In this document: positions 1 through 5,126 of the stretch, piece by piece | Layout: each line of letters begins with the position of its first letter | Position numbering within the stretch: position 1 is the stretch's first letter | NCBI GenBank assembly: GCA_965368765.1 | Contig: CBDUOF010000407.1 | Location: 1 to 5,212 of the forward strand | Origin: Leptofilum sp965368765 | GTDB lineage: Bacteria > Chloroflexota > Anaerolineae > Promineifilales > Promineifilaceae | Reading direction: 5' to 3' | Length of the DNA: 5,212 nt | Notes under the pieces: generated by a model | The model's database searches: none | Told to the model about the DNA's origin: nothing | The model's input: the letters and a program-made list of their open reading frames with translations, nothing else | Translations under genes and position numbers: made by a program

Positions 1-1
1 T

Positions 2-214
2 TGGCACGTTCTGGACGGCGTGGAGTCTGTACTAGAAATTTCGCGCGGAGCGACGCAGACAACGTTTGACCTGGCGTTAGCTGACGAGCGGGTTTGGTTT
101 GCGGTGGTCAAGGTAATTCAAGAAGGAAACGGCCGTCTGGAAAGCTACCACCGCGCCGACGATGAATCGTTGCGCCGTATTGTGGCCCATTTTAGTGGAA
201 GGGAAAGCAATTGA
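2..214 (+). CDS. C-terminal fragment, probable ABC transporter ATP-binding protein (5' end outside window)
   Basis: An open frame runs in from the left edge and ends at TGA 212-214, giving about 70 residues (WHVLDGVESVLEISRG... to ...AHFSGRESN). A GTG at position 20 could act as a start, but the frame is open upstream of it, so this is best read as the tail of a longer protein. No Walker A, Walker B or signature motif lies inside the window, so the family cannot be proven. The assignment rests on context: the next gene on the same strand, 68 bases downstream, is an ABC-2 permease, and such permeases usually follow their ATPase. The fragment also loosely resembles the alpha/beta C-terminal extension seen after the nucleotide-binding domain of ABC-2 ATPases, with alternating hydrophobic strands and a final amphipathic helix (DDESLRRIVAHF). 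It would be cytoplasmic and energise export. It could instead be an unrelated protein. Confidence 0.45.
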   Translation, partial: WHVLDGVESVLEISRGATQTTFDLALADERVWFAVVKVIQEGNGRLESYHRADDESLRRIVAHFSGRESN

Positions 215-274
215 GTAATTGGTAATTAGTAATTGGGTGATTTCTCAATAACTAGTTACCAATTACATGATTAC
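215..274. repeat. Heptanucleotide-repeat hairpin between the two ABC genes
   Basis: Immediately after the upstream stop codon, GTAATT occurs three times at 7-base spacing (215, 222, 229). The same unit then returns inverted: 249-266 is the reverse complement of 215-232 at 16 of 18 positions. The arms continue inward (233-237 with 244-248), leaving a 6-base loop at 238-243. In RNA the stem would be about 23 bp with one A-A mismatch and two G-U pairs. A further inverted unit, ATGATTAC, follows at 267-274. It has no T-tract, so it is not a standard intrinsic terminator. It resembles dispersed intergenic repeat elements and could stabilise or separate the two ABC messages. Confidence 0.75.
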
Positions 275-282
275 ACGAAATC

Positions 283-1083
283 ATGTCATTCACCAAAATA
301 TTCGCCCTGATCACCCACAACTTTCGCCTGGCCTGGGCCTACAAGCTCAACTTCGTCACCCGCTACCTGGGGATGATTATTTCAGTGCTGCTCTTCTTCT
401 TTTTGGATCAGCTGTTGCAGCGTTCGGGGTCTGGTCAGGTTGAGGGCGGAACGTACTTTACCTTTTTGATCATCGGTGGGGCGTTTTCCAAATTCTTGGA
501 ACTGAGCAGCCACGCTTTTTCGGCCAATCTGCGGGAAGAGATGCTGCAAGGCACCATCGAGCCGCTCCTGGTGACGGCGACACCAACGACGCTGGCGCTG
601 CTGGGGCCGTCGTCGTGGATGCTGCTGGAGGGGGTGCTGCTGGTGCTGATTCAGTTGGGGGTTGGTACAGCCGTTGGCGCGGACTTCTCGAACGCCAATT
701 GGGGAACGGCCGTCGTGGTTCTCATCGTATCTTTGTCCAGCCTGGTCAGCTACGGAATCTTTTCCGCCGCGTTTGTCATCATCTTCAAGCGGGGCGATCC
801 GATGAATTGGTTTATCAATTCGGTCGCCTACGTCTTTAGCGGCGTTTTCTTCCCCGTGGAATTACTGCCCGGCTGGCTGCGGATTATCAGCTATGCCCTG
901 CCCTTCACTTATGCCCTGCGTGCCCTGCGCGGGGCGCTCATGCGGGGGGAGACGATTGCGCAAGTAGGTGGAGATATTTTGGTGCTGTTGGGATTTACGG
1001 CCGTGCTACTCCCGCTCTCCTTTTTTGCCCTGCGCTACGCCATCCGCCACCTCAAACAAACAGGTGAACTGGCGCATTATTAG
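283..1083 (+). CDS. ABC-2 type transporter permease
   Basis: Integral inner-membrane subunit of an ABC exporter of the ABC-2 (DrrB/NodJ-like) type. It would form the translocation path and be driven by a separate ATPase, probably the fragment just upstream. At 266 residues it has the usual family length. Six hydrophobic segments can be seen, roughly at residues 24-45, 56-76, 103-131, 140-168, 176-207 and 230-252. After a short cytoplasmic N-terminus with basic residues comes the first helix. The family-typical stretch near residues 185-217 (FSGVFFPVELLPGWLR, then LPFTYALRALRGAL) is clear and is the best evidence. ATG 283 is the first Met in the frame, which is open back only to a TGA at 268-270. 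There is no good Shine-Dalgarno sequence, and the heptad hairpin ends just upstream, so initiation may be weak or coupled to the previous gene. The substrate cannot be deduced. No second permease follows: the next gene is convergent. Confidence 0.9.
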   Translation: MSFTKIFALITHNFRLAWAYKLNFVTRYLGMIISVLLFFFLDQLLQRSGSGQVEGGTYFTFLIIGGAFSKFLELSSHAFSANLREEMLQGTIEPLLVTATPTTLALLGPSSWMLLEGVLLVLIQLGVGTAVGADFSNANWGTAVVVLIVSLSSLVSYGIFSAAFVIIFKRGDPMNWFINSVAYVFSGVFFPVELLPGWLRIISYALPFTYALRALRGALMRGETIAQVGGDILVLLGFTAVLLPLSFFALRYAIRHLKQTGELAHY

Positions 1084-1140
1084 GCGATACGCATGAATGT
1101 AAAATAACCGCCAAAACGCTAAATGCTGTTTAAAAAGCCC

Positions 1141-1174
1141 AAGAAAAAGAGGCTGGAGTAACCTCCAACCTCTT
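1141..1174 (-). terminator. Rho-independent terminator of the stress-protein gene
   Basis: On the - strand, 1174 down to 1147 folds into a 12-bp stem (AAGAGGTTGGAG with CTCCAGCCTCTT, one G-T wobble) around a 4-base loop at 1159-1162. It is followed by a T-rich run (complement of 1141-1148) and another T5 run a few bases on. It lies about 96 bases after the stop of the - strand gene ending at 1271. On the + strand no T-tract follows the stem, so it is probably not an efficient terminator for the convergent ABC permease. Confidence 0.8.
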
Positions 1175-1270
1175 CAAGACTTGGATATTCGATTTAAGCA
1201 AACGATACTTTAGGAAATCGCAGCAATTTAGTCAATCCATTCTGGAAAACTTTGCCCGTTTTGCCTAAGA

Positions 1271-1873
1271 TTAATAGACTTTTTGTCGTTCTTGCTGAAT
1301 TTGTTCCACAGTGTATGGATCCGCACTTGGGTCGTAAGAATTCCACCCGTACTGACGCCACATATTTACGCGGTTCTCCAGATTTACAGGGTCGTGGGCG
1401 TTTAAGATATCAGCAGCTTCATTGGCTTTAGCCTCTTCAACGTGAGCGGTCACCAGGGTTCCACCACGGCGCACGCCTTCAGCATAGTAGCCAGCTTGAT
1501 CTTCATCAAAGCCCAGGTCAACAAGGGCACCAACAATACCGCCTGTAGCTGCACCGATGCTAGCACCTGCGATAGCGGTAGCAATAGGACCTGCAGCAAC
1601 AATGGGGCCAAGGCCAGGAATAGCTAAGGCAGCCAAACCCACTAACAAACCGCCAAGACCACCTACCACAGCACCTGAAGCGGCACCGTTAATGGTATCA
1701 TCGGCAGGCATGTCGTCTGGAATTACCTGGCCATGATATTTAGCATACTCTCCGGCAGCATCGCTAGCGACCATGCTAATATCGTGGCGCAGAAATCCAT
1801 TATTGGTCAACGCACGGACTGCATTGACGGCATCCACTCTATTATCAAACAAAGCACTTACTGTCGTTTTCAT
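1271..1873 (-). CDS. General-stress-type protein with glycine-zipper core (YflT/GSP17M-like)
   Basis: A 200-residue protein of the widespread general stress / low-temperature-induced type; biochemical function is unknown for the family. Residues 1-40 (VSALFDNRVDAVNAVRAL, then GFLRHDISMVASD) match the small alpha/beta N-terminal domain of GSP17M/YflT-like proteins, with its hydrophobic strand, helix and 'dIS-V' strand. Residues 63-120 are almost entirely Gly, Ala and aliphatic residues with several GxxxG spacings (GGLGGLLVGL, then IPGLGPIVAAGP) and could insert into or associate with membrane. Residues 121-145 (LGFDEDQAGYYAEGVRRGG, LVTAHV) match the conserved segment after the glycine core in such proteins. 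The C-terminal tail is polar with many N, Q and Y residues. There is no signal peptide. The gene is monocistronic, preceded by a strong ribosome binding site and followed by an intrinsic terminator. Stress induction is inferred from the family only. Confidence 0.8.
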   Translation of the reverse strand: MKTTVSALFDNRVDAVNAVRALTNNGFLRHDISMVASDAAGEYAKYHGQVIPDDMPADDTINGAASGAVVGGLGGLLVGLAALAIPGLGPIVAAGPIATAIAGASIGAATGGIVGALVDLGFDEDQAGYYAEGVRRGGTLVTAHVEEAKANEAADILNAHDPVNLENRVNMWRQYGWNSYDPSADPYTVEQIQQERQKVY

Positions 1874-1881
1874 ACCGTTCT

Positions 1882-1888
1882 CTCCTTT
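1882..1888 (-). promoter_or_regulatory. Ribosome binding site of the stress-protein gene
   Basis: The - strand reads AAAGGAG here, eight bases before the ATG at 1873-1871. This is a near-ideal Shine-Dalgarno sequence at good spacing and it fixes the start codon. It is stronger than any other ribosome site in the window, which suggests high translation. Confidence 0.8.
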
Positions 1889-1894
1889 GTTGGT

Positions 1895-1912
1895 TTTGGC
1901 GTAAATGCCAAA
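1895..1912. promoter_or_regulatory. Perfect dyad in the stress-gene leader (possible operator)
   Basis: TTTGGC (1895-1900) and GCCAAA (1907-1912) form a perfect 6-bp inverted repeat with a 6-base spacer, 22-39 bases upstream of the stress-gene start. The size and symmetry fit a dimeric repressor site, and the position would place it in the promoter or leader. It could also be a small RNA hairpin. I do not recognise a known regulator for it. Confidence 0.4.
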
Positions 1913-2230
1913 TACAACATTGATTAAAATATTTGCCCAGCTCTACTTGCTCAGGTTTTACCGACCGAAGCAAGAAATTCGCGTTTAGAACTGGACATTC
2001 CTGCGATGCCTCCTACTCTAGCTAAAAACGAACCAGTTTCTATGTATCTTGGCATATTAAGAAGGCACAAATCAGAAATATATCTACCGATCGAGGGGGA
2101 TCAGGGCATCCAGGGCTTTTTACCTTTTCTGACTAACCTTTCAGTGCAATGCGTATCAAAGTAGGGAACAGTGCTAAATTAAGGAAAGTGGGTAAGATAT
2201 AAAAGGTTCAACATGGATCTACATACTTAG

Positions 2231-2274
2231 GGTTTGCCCCTTTTTGATTTCTTATTTTGGTAAACGGGCAAACC
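2231..2274 (+). promoter_or_regulatory. Long-spaced inverted repeat upstream of the radical SAM gene
   Basis: GGTTTGCCC (2231-2239) and GGGCAAACC (2266-2274) are exact reverse complements of 9 bp, separated by 26 bases rich in T. The stem can extend outward a few pairs if G-U is allowed. It ends 68 bases before the start codon. It may be a pair of operator half-sites about 35 bp apart centre to centre (roughly three helical turns) or a leader RNA hairpin. No T-tract follows it, so it is not a normal terminator. Confidence 0.5.
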
Positions 2275-2288
2275 TTGGGGGTCGTTTC

Positions 2289-2299
2289 CTTATCATAAG
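2289..2299. promoter_or_regulatory. Short palindrome CTTATCATAAG
   Basis: A perfect 5-bp dyad around a single central base lies 43 bases upstream of the radical SAM start. It shares the TTATCA core with the palindrome at 4296-4310 upstream of the sirtuin gene, so the two might bind one regulator. An 11-base AT-rich palindrome can arise by chance. Confidence 0.25.
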
Positions 2300-2324
2300 T
2301 TAATTGTGAACGAACCCTTAGTTT

Positions 2325-2333
2325 GGAAGAGAG
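2325..2333 (+). promoter_or_regulatory. Ribosome binding site of the radical SAM gene
   Basis: GGAAGAGAG sits nine bases before ATG 2343. It is a purine-rich, acceptable Shine-Dalgarno sequence and supports that ATG as the start. Confidence 0.6.
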
Positions 2334-2342
2334 CGTGAACAA

Positions 2343-3941
2343 ATGACTCAATCCACAGTGACTTTACAAGATGTGCAAGTTTCACCTGCGGCCTTGCCAC
2401 GGCAACCTTCTGATGCAAGCGACACGATTTTTCTCATCAATTTTCGCAATCACCGCGACATGTACCCGCCGTTTGGCATCATGTATGTGGCGGATGCGCT
2501 GGAGCAAGTGGGCTTTAGCTGTCGCGTGTTTCATGAAACGGCCGAATATTTAGAAGAGTTCATCACACTGGTGGCAGAGGAACGGCCGTTGTTCGTCGGC
2601 TTTAGCACCATTACCGGGCCACAGCTCCAGCCCTGCATCGATGCGTCTAAACGGGTGCATGAGTTAGGTATCTCAGTCGTTTGGGGCGGCGTCCACGCCA
2701 CCATCATGCCGATGGACGTGCTGAAAGAGGAATATGTCGATTTTGTCATCGTCAACGAGGGGGAAGAGACGGCGCAAGAGTTTGCCCTGATCTTGTCTGG
2801 ACGCGTGCCGCCCAAGGATTGGTCTACCGTGCCGGGATTGGCTTACAAACGCGAAGATGATGGCTTTCCTATGTTTCACCGGGAACGGATGTTCATACAG
2901 GACCTCGATAAATATTATCCGCGCTGGGATTTACTCGACGATGTAGAAGCGTACCTCATCCCCAGCGGACCATACACGCGGGCCATCCCCGTTTACATTT
3001 CGCGCGGCTGTCCCTTCCGCTGCGGCTTCTGCTACAACGAAGTGGTGATGCAGCGCACCTGGCGACAGCACTCTGATGAGTTCATTTTGAACCAAATTCA
3101 ATGGCTCAAGGACAATTACCAGGTGGATGCGATAGATTACGCGGATGATTATCTATTCGGCCGTATTAAACCGATGCAGCGGCTGGTCGAAAAAATCGGG
3201 ATGCCCTGGAGCGGTCAGGTGAGGGTGCAGCTGCTCAAGCCAGCGTTTGTGCAGTGGATGAACGACACGGGCTGCCAATGGGTCAACATCGGCGTGGAAT
3301 CTGCCTCGCAGGTGGTGCTGGACCGCATGACCAAAGACCAGGACGCCGAGCAAATCATTTGGGGCATTGGCAATCTAGTTAAATACGCGCCCCACATTGA
3401 GGCCAATTGCTCTTTTATCGTTGGCATGCCGGAAGAGCAGCCACACGAAACCAAAGAAACATTTGATGCCATCGAAACCTTGTCTGACATGAGTGAAAAA
3501 GTGCGCTGCTCCGTTTGCGTTTACATGCCCTACCCGGGCACACCGCTGTGGGGCAAGGCGCTGGAGATGGGCTACGAGCCACCTAAAAACCAGGAAGGGT
3601 GGTGCCAGATGGACCTAAACCGGGGCAACACACCCTGGATGAGCGACGATGAATCCCAGGTGATGTGCGACATTAATGATATTTTGTTTGTAGGTCGCTC
3701 ACAGGGGCATTGGCTGTTACGCCCTTATTACAGGCTGCTCCGCTGGCGCTGGCGTAAACAATACTTCCGACATTATTGGGAAGGCGCCCTCAAAAAACGA
3801 CTCATCCACTCGCCGCTCAAGCCGCTCATCGCCTGGATGACCCGTCGCATGGTGACATTCAACCAAACCACCCACAAAGGCACCATCTCCGAAGGCGCGG
3901 AGCTATTGGGACTCGATTATTCTAAGCAATCGGGAGACTGA
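2343..3941 (+). CDS. B12-binding-domain radical SAM protein
   Basis: A 532-residue radical SAM enzyme of the B12-binding-domain class (BchE/HpnP-like architecture). Residues 28-155 form the Rossmann-like cobalamin-binding-type domain: PPFGIMYVADAL at 42-53, then WGGVHA at 114-119 and VNEGEET at 137-143, all typical of this class. No DxHxxG cobalamin-ligand motif is seen, which is common in radical SAM B12 proteins. The radical SAM barrel follows: CPFRCGFC gives the 4Fe-4S ligands C223, C227 and C230 in the standard CxxxCxxC spacing. YADDYLFGR is at 266-274, IGVESAS at 316-322, VGMPEE at 360-365 and PYPGTPLW at 396-403. An extra CSVC pair is at 389-392. Residues 450-530 are rich in Arg, Trp and Tyr and have no domain I recognise. 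Such enzymes usually transfer methyl groups to unreactive carbons or perform cyclisations on lipids, pigments or natural products; the substrate here is unknown. It is probably cytosolic. The next gene starts one base after its stop. Confidence 0.92.
   Translation: MTQSTVTLQDVQVSPAALPRQPSDASDTIFLINFRNHRDMYPPFGIMYVADALEQVGFSCRVFHETAEYLEEFITLVAEERPLFVGFSTITGPQLQPCIDASKRVHELGISVVWGGVHATIMPMDVLKEEYVDFVIVNEGEETAQEFALILSGRVPPKDWSTVPGLAYKREDDGFPMFHRERMFIQDLDKYYPRWDLLDDVEAYLIPSGPYTRAIPVYISRGCPFRCGFCYNEVVMQRTWRQHSDEFILNQIQWLKDNYQVDAIDYADDYLFGRIKPMQRLVEKIGMPWSGQVRVQLLKPAFVQWMNDTGCQWVNIGVESASQVVLDRMTKDQDAEQIIWGIGNLVKYAPHIEANCSFIVGMPEEQPHETKETFDAIETLSDMSEKVRCSVCVYMPYPGTPLWGKALEMGYEPPKNQEGWCQMDLNRGNTPWMSDDESQVMCDINDILFVGRSQGHWLLRPYYRLLRWRWRKQYFRHYWEGALKKRLIHSPLKPLIAWMTRRMVTFNQTTHKGTISEGAELLGLDYSKQSGD
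3932..3936 (+). promoter_or_regulatory. Ribosome binding site inside the end of the radical SAM gene
   Basis: GGGAG lies six bases before ATG 3943, within the last codons of the upstream gene. With only one base between the TGA at 3939-3941 and that ATG, it indicates translational coupling of the two genes. Confidence 0.65.
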
Positions 3942-3942
3942 C

Positions 3943-4296
3943 ATGAGCAAACTTGATGCGGAAACAATTGTCCAGGGGCAGGTTGAAGCTTACAACGACC
4001 ATGACATTGAGAAATTCGCCAGCTTCTATGGCGACGAAATATCAATCTACGATCTCTCCGGCGACAAACCAGCCACAAAAGGCATTATCGCTCTAAAAAA
4101 AGCGTATGCCTGGTTGGCAACGGCGCCTCCAGGCTATCGTGTCGAGATTATCGAGCGCATCGTTAATGGCTCGATTGTCGTCGATCTTGAGCGTGTGTAT
4201 GGCTTGCCAGACGGTAAAGGAAACCCAGAGTTCTTTGCTATATATGAGGTAAGAGAGGGCAAAATTATTAATGTGTGGTTTCCTCCAGAACCGTAA
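3943..4296 (+). CDS. SnoaL-like / NTF2-fold small protein
   Basis: A 117-residue protein of the NTF2-like superfamily (SnoaL / ketosteroid-isomerase-like), a cone-shaped fold used for isomerases, cyclases, dehydratases and small-ligand binding. The N-terminal segment (VEAYNDHDIEKFASFYGDEI, residues 14-33) is the typical helix pair of the family, followed by a strand with YD at 36-37. The region near residues 41-60 (the PATKGIIALKKAY stretch) is the usual helix. The closing beta hairpin is FFAIYEVREGKIINVWF at 97-113. D21, Y36 and D37 are candidate pocket residues but I cannot assign catalysis. Length is normal for a single-domain member. It is translationally coupled to the radical SAM gene, so it probably acts on or binds the same compound; that is inference from position. 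Many members of this fold are only broadly annotated, so no specific reaction should be given. Confidence 0.85.
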   Translation: MSKLDAETIVQGQVEAYNDHDIEKFASFYGDEISIYDLSGDKPATKGIIALKKAYAWLATAPPGYRVEIIERIVNGSIVVDLERVYGLPDGKGNPEFFAIYEVREGKIINVWFPPEP

Positions 4297-4310
4297 ATTA
4301 TCAGATAATT
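4296..4310. promoter_or_regulatory. Perfect palindrome AATTATC-A-GATAATT at the end of the SnoaL-like gene
   Basis: A 7-bp dyad around one base overlaps the last base of the SnoaL-like stop codon and lies 54 bases before the sirtuin start. It has no T-tract, so termination is unlikely. It may be an operator for a sirtuin promoter in the 67-base gap, or a mild hairpin affecting mRNA decay. A TATAGA at 4325-4330 could be a -10 element but lacks a clear -35. Confidence 0.35.
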
Positions 4311-4363
4311 CAGTGGCAGCAGCACTATAGAACTAGAGCAATCAGATTCTTCCAAACAGTCCA

Positions 4364-5119
4364 GTGATTGAACTTCCAGAATCGCTCATCCAAAAGTTAA
4401 GAATAGCAAAACATGTGGCGGTGCTAACCGGCGCTGGCATTTCGGCGGAAAGCGGTGTGCCAACATTTCGGGAGGCACAAACCGGCCTCTGGGCACAATA
4501 TGATCCGCAGGAGTTGGCAACGCCGCAAGCATTTCAGCGCAACCCAAAGCTGGTATGGGATTGGTATGCCTGGCGTCGTGAGCTCGTACTCCAGGCGAGT
4601 CCCAATCCGGGCCACCTTGCCCTGGCTGAGTTGGCAGCGCTGCTGCCCAAACTTACCCTTATTACCCAAAATGTAGATGGTTTACATCAGCGAGCCGGGA
4701 GCCGAGACGTTATTGCGCTGCACGGTAACATCATGAAAACGAAATGCTTAGAATATGAGCATCTTGTAGAAAGTTGGCCAAAAAGTGATGCTGTTCCCCC
4801 TTGCTGCCCAATTTGCGGCAGTTTGCTACGGCCGAATGTGGTGTGGTTTGGTGAAACCCTACCAGCGACGGCTTTGCAAACGGCCGTTCAAGCTGCCCAA
4901 TCTTGTGATCTTTTTCTGGCAATTGGCACGTCTGCGATGGTTCAGCCAGCTGCCTCCCTGCCGATGATAGCCCTGGAGCATGGCGCAACAACGGTTGAGA
5001 TCAATCCTCAATCCACGTCGCTCACCCGCCGGATGGATTTTGTGTTGTCCGGGGCGGCTGGCACGTTTATTCCAGCACTGGTTGACGCATTGAAAGCCAC
5101 AACAAACGATCAATCATAA
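4364..5119 (+). CDS. NAD-dependent protein deacylase, SIR2 family (class III, SIRT5/CobB-like)
   Basis: A 251-residue sirtuin that would remove acyl groups from lysines using NAD+, giving nicotinamide and O-acyl-ADP-ribose, in the cytosol. The NAD-binding motif is TGAGISAESGVPTFR at residues 22-36, TQNVDGLH is at 101-108 and the catalytic His is H120 in LHGN. The WYAWRR segment contains Y68 and R71, the YxxR pair that defines class III sirtuins and favours succinyl/malonyl/glutaryl substrates. VVWFGE, GTSA and the late VEINPQ motif follow in order. The zinc module is unusual: the first pair reads C128-L-E-Y131 rather than CxxC, while the second pair C148-P-I-C151 is intact with an extra C147 beside it. 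The start is GTG 4364. The frame is open upstream only to TAG 4334-4336, with no ATG in between, and there is no clear Shine-Dalgarno sequence. It follows the SnoaL-like gene by 67 bases and may share its transcript. Confidence 0.93.
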   Translation: MIELPESLIQKLRIAKHVAVLTGAGISAESGVPTFREAQTGLWAQYDPQELATPQAFQRNPKLVWDWYAWRRELVLQASPNPGHLALAELAALLPKLTLITQNVDGLHQRAGSRDVIALHGNIMKTKCLEYEHLVESWPKSDAVPPCCPICGSLLRPNVVWFGETLPATALQTAVQAAQSCDLFLAIGTSAMVQPAASLPMIALEHGATTVEINPQSTSLTRRMDFVLSGAAGTFIPALVDALKATTNDQS

Positions 5120-5126
5120 TTGATTG
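5111..5126. repeat. Small inverted repeat over the sirtuin stop codon
   Basis: CAATCA (5111-5116) and TGATTG (5121-5126) are perfect reverse complements around TAAT, which contains the sirtuin stop codon. The stem is short and AT-rich and no T-tract follows, so I do not call it a terminator. It could be chance or a weak 3'-end stabilising hairpin. Confidence 0.3.

Larger units (their letters stand above)
1874..2342. other. Divergent intergenic region, 469 bases, no supported gene
   Basis: This region lies between the divergently transcribed stress gene and radical SAM gene, so it should hold both promoters. I found no convincing coding frame with a ribosome site and no tRNA. A TATAAA at 2198-2203 could be a -10 element for the + strand, but there is no good -35 at the right distance. 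The recognisable structure is concentrated at the two ends: the dyad at 1895-1912 on the left, and the inverted repeat at 2231-2274 with the palindrome at 2289-2299 on the right. The centre (about 1960-2190) shows only a short duplicated CAGGGC (around 2102-2117) and is otherwise featureless to me. Confidence 0.6.

Noticed and set aside
283..1083. Reading the permease region as part of a defence or toxin export island
   Set aside because: No toxin, immunity or defence gene is visible nearby; the permease alone gives no substrate.
1442..1927. Two + strand frames of about 60 codons opposite the stress gene
   Set aside because: They lie almost wholly antisense to a well-supported gene, have no ribosome site, and have low-complexity Ser/Thr/Asn compositions that reflect the Gly/Ala codons of the other strand.
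2090..2125. GC-rich stretch with GGATC...ATCC and duplicated CAGGGC followed by T5, as a possible + strand terminator
   Set aside because: The stem is only about four pairs and there is no + strand gene upstream of it to terminate.
2175..2203. Possible sigma-70 promoter ending in TATAAA for the radical SAM operon
   Set aside because: No -35 resembling TTGACA lies 16-18 bases upstream, so it is mentioned only in the intergenic entry.
2531..3490. Several - strand frames of 66-94 codons inside the radical SAM gene
   Set aside because: They are shadows of a strongly conserved + strand gene and have no family resemblance.
4424..5113. - strand and alternative + frames inside the sirtuin gene
   Set aside because: The + frame at 4364 carries every sirtuin motif in order; the others contain no recognisable motif.
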